A program made the translations under genes and the position numbers. Under the pieces are notes generated by a model. The model was not told where the DNA came from and did no database searches. It saw only the letters and a list, made by a program, of their open reading frames with translations. A DNA stretch of 64,000 nucleotides from UBA1413 sp037447215 (GTDB taxonomy: Bacteria; Bacteroidota; Bacteroidia; Bacteroidales; Prolixibacteraceae). Where the stretch lies: NCBI GenBank assembly GCA_037447215.1, contig JBBIHB010000013.1, positions 1-64,000 of the forward strand, read 5' to 3'. Shown here one piece after another: positions 1 through 8,105 of the stretch; position 1 is the first letter of the stretch, and each line of letters begins with the position of its first letter.

Positions 1-90
1 CTGTTTTTTGGATCGGCTTTCAAAAATTTAATTAAATAAACAGTTTGACTAATGCTTTTAAAAAAAAAACCAATTTGCAAAATCATTTGT

Positions 91-98
91 TAGTTTTG
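91..98 (+). promoter_or_regulatory. Bacteroidota -7 promoter box for the pnt operon
   Basis: TAGTTTTG fits the Bacteroidota -7 consensus TAnnTTTG exactly and lies 22 nt before the pntAA start codon. A TTTG at 74-77 is closer than the usual -33 spacing, so only the -7 box is convincing. The first 90 bases of the window show nothing else. Confidence 0.5.
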
Positions 99-120
99 CG
101 AAAATCAAAAAAAACAGGTT

Positions 121-1254
121 ATGTTATTAGGGCTTTTAAAAGAACATGGAAATGAAACACGGGTTGCCCTTCTTCCTGAAAATGTAAAAAACCTTGTGTC
201 CCAAAAGGTAGGGGTTATAGTTGAAGAAGGAGCTGGCGCGAAGGCAATTACTTCCGATAATGATTATGCCGATGCCGGGGCAGTAATCGTCAGCAGGCAG
301 GAAATTTTCGAAAAAGCAGATGTTTTACTTCAAATTCAACCTCCTTTGGCTGGCGACGGGAAAAAAATAAAACCGTCACAAATATGGATCAGTGCATTTA
401 ACCCTCTGTGGGACACCGAGTTGGTGAAGTTCTTCAGGGATAATGGAATCACCACATTCAGCCTCGATTCCCTTCCGAGAACCACACGTGCACAGGCCAT
501 GGACATTCTTTCGTCGCAAGCAACTGTAGCCGGGTATAGTGCTGTACTCGAGGCAGCACTTAGGCTTCCAACATTCTTTCCAATGTTTATGACAGCAGCC
601 GGGACCATAAGGCCTGCAAATGTATTGGTGCTTGGCGCAGGTGTTGCAGGATTACAGGCCATTGCCACTGCACGGAAACTTGGTGCACAGGTCGAAGCAT
701 TTGATGTCAGATCGGCAGTCCGTGAAGAAGTGAAAAGTTTAGGGGCAAAATTTGTTGAAGTTGAAGGTGCAGTGGAAGATAAATCCGCCGGAGGTTACGC
801 CATTGAGCAAACCGAAGATTATAAGCAAAAACAACAGCAAGCCATAAACGACCATGCCGCCAAATCGAATGTAGTGATTTGCACCGCACAGATACCGGGG
901 AGAAAAGCGCCCCTGCTTTTACCCAAAGATGCCGTTGACCGGATGAAACCAGGATCGGTCATCATAGATATTGCAGCCTCCAGTGGTGGTAACTGTGAAC
1001 TCACTAAAAACAACGAAATCATTGAATATAATGGAATTACCATTGTTGGGGAATCGAATTACCCTGCCAAAATGCCGCTCGATGCAAGCCGCATGTTTGG
1101 GAAAAATGTTATGAACTTCCTGGCATTGATCATTGCCAAAGATGGTGAATTGAATCTCAATTTCGACGACGATATTGTTAAAGGTACTTGCATAACTCAT
1201 CAGGGCGAGCTATATAATGAGCGGGTAAAATCATTTATCGGGAACTTATATTAA
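121..1254 (+). CDS. pntAA: NAD(P) transhydrogenase alpha subunit part 1 (NAD-binding dI domain)
   Basis: Soluble NAD(H)-binding domain I of proton-translocating transhydrogenase, which uses the proton motive force to reduce NADP with NADH at the cytoplasmic membrane. The 377-residue protein has the alanine-dehydrogenase/PNT fold: the conserved SLPRTTRAQAMD segment at residues 117-128 and a Rossmann glycine motif GAGVAGLQA at about 172-180. It ends before any membrane segment, so the alpha subunit is split in the three-gene manner known from Rhodospirillum rubrum. The next gene starts 8 nt later and supplies the missing membrane part. Starts at ATG behind a good -7 box. Confidence 0.96.
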   Translation: MLLGLLKEHGNETRVALLPENVKNLVSQKVGVIVEEGAGAKAITSDNDYADAGAVIVSRQEIFEKADVLLQIQPPLAGDGKKIKPSQIWISAFNPLWDTELVKFFRDNGITTFSLDSLPRTTRAQAMDILSSQATVAGYSAVLEAALRLPTFFPMFMTAAGTIRPANVLVLGAGVAGLQAIATARKLGAQVEAFDVRSAVREEVKSLGAKFVEVEGAVEDKSAGGYAIEQTEDYKQKQQQAINDHAAKSNVVICTAQIPGRKAPLLLPKDAVDRMKPGSVIIDIAASSGGNCELTKNNEIIEYNGITIVGESNYPAKMPLDASRMFGKNVMNFLALIIAKDGELNLNFDDDIVKGTCITHQGELYNERVKSFIGNLY

Positions 1255-1262
1255 ATCAGGAT

Positions 1263-1589
1263 ATGGAACAGATATTACAATTTTTCTTTGTCAATAAAGA
1301 AGACATTTTCATCATTGCCCTTTCAATTTTTCTGGGTATTGAGGTAATTTCGAATGTACCGGCAGTATTGCATACCCCGCTCATGTCGGGAGCAAACGCA
1401 ATTTCGGGGGTGATCATTGTCGGGGGTATTATCCTGGTTGGACATGCCGACCTTTCGCGTTTCTCCGTCGATCTGATTCTTGGTATCCTTGCTTTGATTT
1501 TCGGAACACTAAACGTGGTAGGTGGCTTTGCCGTTACCGATCGTATGCTTGAGATGTTTAAGAAAAAGAAAACCCAAAAAGCCAACTGA
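1263..1589 (+). CDS. pntAB: NAD(P) transhydrogenase alpha subunit part 2 (membrane domain)
   Basis: Small membrane subunit of 108 residues that supplies the alpha-side transmembrane helices of domain II in the proton channel. About four hydrophobic segments are visible (roughly residues 15-32, 45-60, 65-77 and 80-100), and the C-terminus is a lysine-rich cytoplasmic tail. It sits 8 nt after pntAA and 2 nt before pntB, so the three genes are clearly co-transcribed. Length and position match PntAB of split transhydrogenases. Confidence 0.94.
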   Translation: MEQILQFFFVNKEDIFIIALSIFLGIEVISNVPAVLHTPLMSGANAISGVIIVGGIILVGHADLSRFSVDLILGILALIFGTLNVVGGFAVTDRMLEMFKKKKTQKAN

Positions 1590-1591
1590 AC

Positions 1592-3031
1592 ATGAACAAC
1601 ATAACAGACTTATTTTCCGGAATCCAGGTTTCAACAGGTGATATCCTGCTCGAACTGAGCTACCTTATTTCAGCCCTCTTTTTTGTATATGGATTAAAAA
1701 AACTTTCACACCCAGAAACTGCCCGTCGGGGTAACATCTGGGCAGCAGTTGGGATGTTTCTTGCTATGCTTACTACTGCCCTTCTGCATAAAAACGATGC
1801 AGGGAATACCATTCCTTTGGTAAACCTTTTCATTATCCTGATTGCGGTTGGTATTGGTGCGGCAATTGGTTGGATTGTTGCCCGCAAAGTAAAAATGACT
1901 GCTATGCCACAGCTGGTATCGCTTTACAATGCAACAGGTGGGGCAGCTTCGGCCTTGGTAGCCTTGCTCGAATTTCCAAAAGCTGTGGCAGGAAATACAG
2001 GATCACTGCTTGTTACTGTTTTAGGTCTTATTATAGGTGCCGTTGCATTCAGCGGAAGTATCATAGCTTATGGTAAACTAGATGGAAAAGTTGGCGATAT
2101 CAGGGCAGGATATATGAAATACATCAACCTGATTTTAATGGTTGTTACCCTGGTTTTTGGAGCCTGGCTTATATTTTCTGGTGGAAATCCACCCGACCAG
2201 TTATGGGCTATATGGTTATTGTTTGCATTGGCTCTGCTATATGGAGTTCTCTTTGTTATGCCTATAGGCGGCGCCGATATGCCGGTTGTAATTTCATTGC
2301 TCAATTCGCTCACGGGTATTGCTGCCGCCATGGCCGGGTTTATTTACCACAATCAGGCAATGATCCTTGGTGGTATCCTTGTGGGCGCCGCAGGGATGAT
2401 TCTTACCATTCTGATGTGTAAGGCAATGAACAGATCGCTCCTTAATGTGATAATCGGAGCGTTTGGAGGTGGTGGTGCTGCTATCGACCGCGATATGGGT
2501 ATCATGAAGGAAATTACCGTGAGCGATGCCGCAGTGCTGCTTAATTATTCCCAAAAAGTAGTGGTTATACCTGGTTACGGCCTTGCAGTTGCACAAGCCC
2601 AGCATATTGCGCACGAGCTCGACAACATTCTTGAAAGCAGGGGGGTTGATGTGCGTTATGCCATTCATCCGGTGGCAGGACGTATGCCTGGACACATGAA
2701 CGTATTGCTGGCCGAAGCCGATGTTCCCTATGAAAAACTCGTGGAGATGGACGATATTAATCCCGATATGTCAAACGTTGATGTGGCAATTGTAATTGGT
2801 GCAAACGATGTGGTAAACCCGGCGGCCTATGATGATCCATCCTCTCCTATTTACGGAATGCCTATTATTGATGCTCACCTGGCTAAAAACATTATTGTGA
2901 TGAAGCGGGGTGCTGGCAAAGGATATGCAGGTATAGAGAATTTCCTGTTCTACAACGATAAAACCCGCATGTTCTACGGAAATGCCAAAGATTCGCTCCA
3001 AAAGCTGGCTGCCGAAATTAAAAATATGTAA
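1592..3031 (+). CDS. pntB: NAD(P) transhydrogenase beta subunit
   Basis: Beta subunit of proton-translocating transhydrogenase, 479 residues. The N-terminal 280 or so residues form the membrane domain II with many hydrophobic helices. The C-terminal domain III binds NADP(H); its nucleotide motif GYGLAVAQAQ is at residues 328-337, followed by the conserved HPVAGRMPGHMNVLLAEA stretch. It completes a three-gene pnt operon that provides NADPH for biosynthesis. Length is normal and no key motif is missing. Confidence 0.96.
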   Translation: MNNITDLFSGIQVSTGDILLELSYLISALFFVYGLKKLSHPETARRGNIWAAVGMFLAMLTTALLHKNDAGNTIPLVNLFIILIAVGIGAAIGWIVARKVKMTAMPQLVSLYNATGGAASALVALLEFPKAVAGNTGSLLVTVLGLIIGAVAFSGSIIAYGKLDGKVGDIRAGYMKYINLILMVVTLVFGAWLIFSGGNPPDQLWAIWLLFALALLYGVLFVMPIGGADMPVVISLLNSLTGIAAAMAGFIYHNQAMILGGILVGAAGMILTILMCKAMNRSLLNVIIGAFGGGGAAIDRDMGIMKEITVSDAAVLLNYSQKVVVIPGYGLAVAQAQHIAHELDNILESRGVDVRYAIHPVAGRMPGHMNVLLAEADVPYEKLVEMDDINPDMSNVDVAIVIGANDVVNPAAYDDPSSPIYGMPIIDAHLAKNIIVMKRGAGKGYAGIENFLFYNDKTRMFYGNAKDSLQKLAAEIKNM

Positions 3032-3048
3032 TCTGACATTTTATTTGC

Positions 3049-3056
3049 TAAATTTG
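3049..3056 (+). promoter_or_regulatory. -7 promoter box before the PhoH-family gene
   Basis: TAAATTTG matches TAnnTTTG, 25 nt upstream of the TTG start at 3081. No good -33 TTG is seen at the expected distance. Confidence 0.4.
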
Positions 3057-3080
3057 TTTTGAATAAATAATTTATGGCAT

Positions 3081-4082
3081 TTGGAAAAACAAATTATACT
3101 CGAAGGAATTGACCCTCTTGAGTTTTACGGTGTCAATAATTCGAAAATAAATCTGATAAAGAATTTCTTCCCCAAGATAAAAATTACTGCCAGGGGGCAT
3201 TCCATTTACCTTCAGGGTGAAGAAAAAGAACTTGAAAACTTCGAACGAAAATTTGGTTACATATTAGACCATTATTATCAGTTCAATTTACTCACCGAAG
3301 AAATTATTTCACAAATCATGGTAAATAGTTTCGACGGTATCCCTGATGCTGACGAACCTGATATCCTGGTGTACAGCAATACAGGTAAACCTGTAAGGGC
3401 ACGAACTCCCAACCAAAGGGTATTGGTTGAAAAATGCAGGGATAACGACCTGATATTTGCCATAGGCCCTGCCGGAACTGGAAAAACCTATACAGCCATT
3501 GCACTTGCTGTAAAAGCCCTGAAAAACAGGGAAATCAAACGGATTATCCTGAGCCGTCCGGCAGTTGAGGCAGGTGAAAGACTGGGTTTCCTCCCAGGCG
3601 ACCTGAAAGAAAAAATTGATCCATACCTGCAACCGCTTTATGATGCCTTGCTCGATATGATCCCTGCAAAAAAACTTGAAGAGTTCATGAAAGAAGGGAT
3701 TATTCAGATTGCACCACTCGCATTCATGCGCGGGCGCACATTGAGCAATGCCTTTGTGATCCTGGACGAAGCACAGAATACCACCATCAACCAGCTAAAA
3801 ATGTTCCTAACGCGTATGGGACTTAATGCTAAATTTGTCGTTACAGGCGACGTTACACAGATTGACCTGCCTGACCGCCGCCAATCAGGCTTGTTGCTGG
3901 CAATGAGGATATTAAAAGGCATTGAAGATATCAGCATCGTTCATTTCGACAACCGAGATATTGTAAGGCATAAGCTGGTAAGGGATATTGTTGCAGCTTA
4001 CGACAAGTATTCCAATGAAAAAGATGAAGCAAAAGAGAAGGCGAAGTCAGAGGTGGTAAAAGGAGATAAGACAGGAAAGTAA
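3081..4082 (+). CDS. PhoH family ATPase
   Basis: PhoH-like P-loop ATPase of 333 residues, a cytoplasmic nucleotide-binding protein of the superfamily linked to RNA metabolism and phosphate starvation. The N-terminal 110 residues form the usual small RNA-binding-like region. Walker A GPAGTGKT is at 129-136 and Walker B FVILDEAQN at 225-233. The C-terminus ends in a charged, Lys/Glu-rich tail. The start is TTG at 3081: the ATG at 3074 is in another frame and stops after 12 codons, while the TTG frame gives the usual MEKQIILEGIDPLEF N-terminus. Confidence 0.93.
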   Translation: MEKQIILEGIDPLEFYGVNNSKINLIKNFFPKIKITARGHSIYLQGEEKELENFERKFGYILDHYYQFNLLTEEIISQIMVNSFDGIPDADEPDILVYSNTGKPVRARTPNQRVLVEKCRDNDLIFAIGPAGTGKTYTAIALAVKALKNREIKRIILSRPAVEAGERLGFLPGDLKEKIDPYLQPLYDALLDMIPAKKLEEFMKEGIIQIAPLAFMRGRTLSNAFVILDEAQNTTINQLKMFLTRMGLNAKFVVTGDVTQIDLPDRRQSGLLLAMRILKGIEDISIVHFDNRDIVRHKLVRDIVAAYDKYSNEKDEAKEKAKSEVVKGDKTGK

Positions 4083-4355
4083 AGGGTGATTTGAGCTCCT
4101 TAGAAGCTAAATAGCTAGTGAATGATGTCCCGTTCCCATGCCATGTCCGTTAGTCTGGGCTGAAAAGTTGTGGTAGAGGCTAAAATATTAGTATGTGGCA
4201 GGAAGTAGTGGACAGTTTATTTGGGCAGCAATACATTCCATATCACCAATCAAGGAATGGGATAGGCAGATATCTGACTCACAAAACGCCAATTGAAAAG
4301 AAATGCAATAGTAATATTTATTGTATAGAAATGAGATAACACAAAATATACGAAC
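4083..4355. other. Intergenic region between PhoH gene and purC
   Basis: 273 bases without a recognisable gene. No tRNA-like cloverleaf, terminator with a U-tract, or convincing TAnnTTTG box was found, and the short open frames lack family-like sequence. Confidence 0.5.
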
Positions 4356-5306
4356 ATGGGAACACAATCATTAACCAAAACAGATTTCAATTTTCCCGGA
4401 CAAAAAAGTGTCTATCACGGTAAGGTTCGCGATGTATATAACATCAACAACGAGTTTCTGGTGATGATCGTAAGTGACAGAATATCGGCTTTCGATGTAG
4501 TCTTGCCCAAAGGCATTCCTTATAAAGGACAGGTATTGAACCAGATTGCATCCAAATTTCTGGATGCAACGGCAGATATTGTTCCCAACTGGAAAATCGC
4601 AGTTCCCGACCCCAATGTGACTGTAGGGCATTCCTGCGAACCTTTCAAGGTCGAAATGGTTATTCGAGGATACCTGACAGGTCATGCCTGGCGCGAATAT
4701 AAGTCCGGAAAACGGTTACTTTGCGGTGTTCACCTTCCCGAAGGAATGATTGAAAACCAGAAGTTCCCTGAACCGATTCTTACTCCTACCACAAAAGCAG
4801 CCGAAGGCCATGATGAGGATATTTCGCGAGAAGAAATCATATCGGGTGGACTGGTAAGCCGCGAGGATTATGAAATGCTTGAAGAATATACCCGGAAAGT
4901 ATTTGCCCGTGGAACTGAAATGGCAGCTGAAAAAGGGCTTATACTGGTTGATACAAAATATGAATTCGGAAAGAAAGATGGAAAGATTTATCTGATCGAT
5001 GAAATCCATACCCCTGATTCATCGAGGTATTTTTACGCCGAAGGTTATCAGGAAAGGCTCGAACGGGGTGAACAGCAAAAACAGCTATCAAAAGAATTCG
5101 TACGCCAGTGGTTAATCGAAAATGGCTTTCAGGGAAAGGAAGGACAAATGGTTCCGTTTATGCCCGATGAATTTGTAGCCTCGGTTACTGAAAGATATAT
5201 CGAGTTATTCGAAAACATTACCGGCGAAAAATTTGTAAAGTCAGATAAAAGCCAATTACTCAACCGGATTGAAAAAAACGTGCTTGATTTTTTAAAAAAT
5301 TCCTGA
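4356..5306 (+). CDS. purC: Phosphoribosylaminoimidazole-succinocarboxamide synthase
   Basis: SAICAR synthetase, which joins CAIR and aspartate using ATP in step 8 of purine synthesis in the cytoplasm. The 316-residue form with the C-terminal extension is common in Bacteroidota. Visible signatures are GKVRDVY near residue 22, the SDRISAFD motif near 41-48, the VRGYLTG-like segment (VIRGYLTGHAW) near 103-113, and the late LIDEIHTPDSSRY motif. No other purine gene is adjacent. The thioredoxin-like gene follows after 8 nt. Confidence 0.96.
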   Translation: MGTQSLTKTDFNFPGQKSVYHGKVRDVYNINNEFLVMIVSDRISAFDVVLPKGIPYKGQVLNQIASKFLDATADIVPNWKIAVPDPNVTVGHSCEPFKVEMVIRGYLTGHAWREYKSGKRLLCGVHLPEGMIENQKFPEPILTPTTKAAEGHDEDISREEIISGGLVSREDYEMLEEYTRKVFARGTEMAAEKGLILVDTKYEFGKKDGKIYLIDEIHTPDSSRYFYAEGYQERLERGEQQKQLSKEFVRQWLIENGFQGKEGQMVPFMPDEFVASVTERYIELFENITGEKFVKSDKSQLLNRIEKNVLDFLKNS

Positions 5307-5314
5307 AAGACTTT

Positions 5315-5839
5315 ATGAACATGCTACAGAAATCAATATTAACAACGCTGATGCTTTTAATATGGGGAGCTTCGGCAGTTTTTTCGCAAGACGAATTTAC
5401 CCTCGCGAAAAAAAATACTCAGGCGCCCGATTTTAATTTTGAGGTAAAACCTGGTGAACTGAAAAAACTATCAGACTACAAAGGGAAAGTAATACTCATA
5501 ACCTTTTTTGCCACCTGGTGCGGGCCTTGCCGGGCCGAATTGCCCTACGTCGAAAAGGACATATATAAAAAGTATGCTGGAAACGGAAACTTCGAACTGC
5601 TTATTTTTGGCAGGGAACACGATTGGGCTACGGTCAACAAGTTTAAAGCCGATCAGAAGTTCACCATGCCCTTTTATCCCGATCCAGAACGAAAAATATT
5701 TACACTGTATGCATCGCAAAATATACCCCGTAATTTTGTTATTGATAAATCCGGGAAAATTGTTTATGCTTCAGTTGGGTTTAATCAGGACGATTTCAAT
5801 AAAATGAAGGTTGAAATTGAAATACAGTTGAAACTTTGA
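5315..5839 (+). CDS. TlpA-like thioredoxin family protein, exported
   Basis: Periplasmic or membrane-tethered thiol-disulfide protein of 174 residues. An N-terminal hydrophobic signal covers about residues 5-24, ending near VFSQ. The thioredoxin fold carries a canonical CGPC active site at residues 69-72 (ATWCGPCRAELP) and a cis-proline region NIPRNFVIDKSGKIVY typical of the TlpA/ResA group. It probably reduces or oxidises cysteines of exported proteins; the partner is unknown. Only 8 nt separate it from purC, so it may be transcribed with it despite the unrelated role. Confidence 0.88.
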   Translation: MNMLQKSILTTLMLLIWGASAVFSQDEFTLAKKNTQAPDFNFEVKPGELKKLSDYKGKVILITFFATWCGPCRAELPYVEKDIYKKYAGNGNFELLIFGREHDWATVNKFKADQKFTMPFYPDPERKIFTLYASQNIPRNFVIDKSGKIVYASVGFNQDDFNKMKVEIEIQLKL

Positions 5840-5866
5840 CCTGATTTTCTTAACCAGGACGATTTC

Positions 5867-5874
5867 TATCTTTG
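5867..5874 (+). promoter_or_regulatory. -7 promoter box before the ProC-like gene
   Basis: TATCTTTG is an exact TAnnTTTG match 48 nt upstream of the start at 5923, suggesting the oxidoreductase has its own promoter. No -33 box at ideal spacing. Confidence 0.45.
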
Positions 5875-5922
5875 TCTTATTCAGTCAAAATTGTTATCTT
5901 GTTGCGATAAATTTCAGGAATT

Positions 5923-6696
5923 ATGAAGACACCATCCATAGGTTTTATCGGAGGGGGCAGAATTACCAGGATACTGCTTCAGGCATTTGCCAATAAAAAA
6001 ATTAACCTGGTTCAAGCCACTGTTTATGATATTAACAGCGAGGTAACCGATCGTCTTCAGGTGCGATTCCCTGATATCCACATTGGGAGCCTCGAAGCGG
6101 CAGCATCAAAAGCCATCGTGATAATTTGCCTGCATCCTCCTGCAATAATGGAAACACTCGAAAAAATTACCCCTTTTGTTACAGAAAAAACTGTTTTAGG
6201 GTCACTGGCTCCAAAAATCAACAGCGAAAAAATACTTTCAAAATTACCTCAGATTACAAGGCTTGTGCGCATGATCCCAAACGCTACTTCCATTATCAAC
6301 GAAGGATATAACCCAATCTGGTTTACGCCCGATTTTCCTTCGGACGAGAAAGAAATTATTTTTCAGATGCTCGATTTTCTGGGGACCACCCTCGAAGTTG
6401 AAGAAAAGGAATTGGAGGCCTATGCTGCGATTTCGGCCATGGCACCTACCTACTTTTGGTTTCAATGGAAAAAACTTACAGAACTGGGACAACAGTTCGG
6501 GCTCGACAAGCGCCATGCCAATGAAGCAGTATTACAAGCGATGTATGGGGCACTTGAAACCTATTTTAATTCACAGATGTTGCCCGAAGAGGTTATGGAC
6601 CTGATTCCGGTTAAGCCCATTGGCGACCATGAAAAAGAAATTGAGGCAATTTATGATCAGAAACTTATCGAACTATATCAGAAAATAAAGGCTTAA
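5923..6696 (+). CDS. ProC-like NAD(P)-dependent oxidoreductase
   Basis: Protein of 257 residues with an N-terminal Rossmann fold of the pyrroline-5-carboxylate reductase / F420-dependent oxidoreductase superfamily. The dinucleotide motif GFIGGGRITR lies at residues 7-16, and the internal RMIPNATSIINEGYNP segment resembles the conserved MPN region of ProC. True proline biosynthesis is not certain: the C-terminal helical domain has no clear P5CR dimerisation signature and no proA or proB is nearby. A terminator follows immediately. Confidence 0.75.
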   Translation: MKTPSIGFIGGGRITRILLQAFANKKINLVQATVYDINSEVTDRLQVRFPDIHIGSLEAAASKAIVIICLHPPAIMETLEKITPFVTEKTVLGSLAPKINSEKILSKLPQITRLVRMIPNATSIINEGYNPIWFTPDFPSDEKEIIFQMLDFLGTTLEVEEKELEAYAAISAMAPTYFWFQWKKLTELGQQFGLDKRHANEAVLQAMYGALETYFNSQMLPEEVMDLIPVKPIGDHEKEIEAIYDQKLIELYQKIKA

Positions 6697-6716
6697 TTAG
6701 CCCTGCAATATCTTGG

Positions 6717-6746
6717 ACCGGATTATAACCTGATCCGGTTTTTTTA
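6717..6746 (+). terminator. Rho-independent terminator after the ProC-like gene
   Basis: Stem ACCGGA/TCCGGT (6717-6722 with 6734-6739), 11-nt loop, then a T-run to 6745. It overlaps the stop codon of the convergent MATE gene. Confidence 0.75.
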
Positions 6747-8081
6747 TTGGTACCTTTTCAGGTTATTACTGAACCGAATGTAAAACAGGATAGCAGCCGA
6801 ACAAAGACCGAAAAGAAAACCGTACCAAATACCTTCGGGTCCTGCATCGAGGGGAAATGCAAACAGCCAACTGGTTGGAAGGCCTATACCAAGATATGTC
6901 AGAAAAGCAATCATCATAGGGGTTTTCACATCGGCCATCCCTCTGAGGTTGCCAAGCATCACCACCTGTAATCCATCGAAAACCTGAAAAAAAGCAGCTA
7001 TTATCAGCAATCGTGCAGCAATTTCAATAACCTGTGGATCAGTGGTAAAAATGAAAGGCAAAAAATTCCTGAAAATAATGAAGGCGATCCCCATTAGCAA
7101 CATAAATGCCAGTACGAGGTGTGACGAAGCATTTGCTGCCATTCGCATGGCCGAAAAGTTACGTTCTCCGATCTGGTGGCTTACCCGTATGGTGCTTGCC
7201 GACGATATTCCCAATGAAATCATGTAAGTTGAAGAAGCCAAACCAATTGCAACCTGATGCGCTGCCAGGGGAACCTCGCCTAGCCAGCCCATCATAACCG
7301 CCCCGACACTGAATAAGGTCATCTCGACAATCAATTGTAACGCTATGGGTATTCCAATTTTTAAGACTTTCAGGATGTCTTTAATCCGTAGAGGTTGATA
7401 ATGTGCAACTACAAGGAACCGACGATAACGGCAACTCCGTGCAATTGCCAGTAAGAATAGTACGGGCATTACCACTCTCGAAATGAAAGTCCCAACTCCG
7501 GCACCGGCAAGCCCAAGTTCTGGGAAACCAAATTTTCCGTAAATAAACAGGTAATTGAAAAGTACATTTACAGCATTCGCTATCAGGGTAATCTGCATAG
7601 CAATCCTCGTATTACCCAATCCTTCGAAAAATTGCTTGAAGGTAAAGAAAAAAATAAAAGGTATCATCGAGGCACAAAGCCACAAATAATAAGGTTTGGC
7701 TGCTCGAAGTACATTTTCTGTTTGTCCGAAATAGGGCAACAGGTAATAAACCCCAATCATGATCATTGTAAGTAACACTGCCGAAACCTGATAGGTTAAT
7801 ATTCCATTTTTGAGCCATTGAGTGGCTTCCTTCAACTTTCCTTTTCCATAGGTTTGTCCGGTGAGGGGTGTTAATCCGAAAGTAATCCCCATACCGAAAA
7901 TCATTCCAATCATAAAAACATTGTTGGCAAACGATGCTGCCGCCAGTTCAACCGTGCCAACCCTGCCAACCATAGCATTGTCGATAATAGAAACGGTTAC
8001 CTGACCCAGAAGTGATAAAACAACCGGATAAGCCAATAAAAGATTTCGACGATAATATGGAAAATATTCGGTAATGTTCAT
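6744..8081 (-). CDS. MATE family multidrug/Na+ antiporter
   Basis: Integral inner-membrane exporter of 445 residues with about 12 predicted hydrophobic helices in two similar halves, as in MATE (NorM/DinF-type) cation-coupled drug efflux proteins. The N-terminus NITEYFPYYRRNLLLAYPVVLSLLG and the GMGITFGLTPLTGQTYGKG segment are typical of the family. A TTG three codons upstream would extend the protein, but the ATG at 8081 is preferred; it lies just after a -7 box. Substrate unknown. Confidence 0.93.
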   Translation of the reverse strand: MNITEYFPYYRRNLLLAYPVVLSLLGQVTVSIIDNAMVGRVGTVELAAASFANNVFMIGMIFGMGITFGLTPLTGQTYGKGKLKEATQWLKNGILTYQVSAVLLTMIMIGVYYLLPYFGQTENVLRAAKPYYLWLCASMIPFIFFFTFKQFFEGLGNTRIAMQITLIANAVNVLFNYLFIYGKFGFPELGLAGAGVGTFISRVVMPVLFLLAIARSCRYRRFLVVAHYQPLRIKDILKVLKIGIPIALQLIVEMTLFSVGAVMMGWLGEVPLAAHQVAIGLASSTYMISLGISSASTIRVSHQIGERNFSAMRMAANASSHLVLAFMLLMGIAFIIFRNFLPFIFTTDPQVIEIAARLLIIAAFFQVFDGLQVVMLGNLRGMADVKTPMMIAFLTYLGIGLPTSWLFAFPLDAGPEGIWYGFLFGLCSAAILFYIRFSNNLKRYQ

Positions 8082-8087
8082 GGAGAG

Positions 8088-8095
8088 CAAAGATA
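8088..8095 (-). promoter_or_regulatory. -7 promoter box for the MATE gene
   Basis: On the minus strand TATCTTTG, an exact TAnnTTTG match, ends only 6 nt before the ATG at 8081. Transcription would begin at or next to the start codon, so the mRNA may be leaderless. Confidence 0.5.
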
Positions 8096-8105
8096 CAAAC
8101 CTAAG

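Noticed and set aside
3074..3112. ATG start just before the PhoH gene
   Set aside because: That frame stops after 12 codons; the TTG at 3081 gives the family N-terminus.
4083..4355. Possible tRNA or small RNA in the PhoH-purC gap
   Set aside because: No T-arm-like GTTCRANNC motif with flanking acceptor stem and no terminator could be found.
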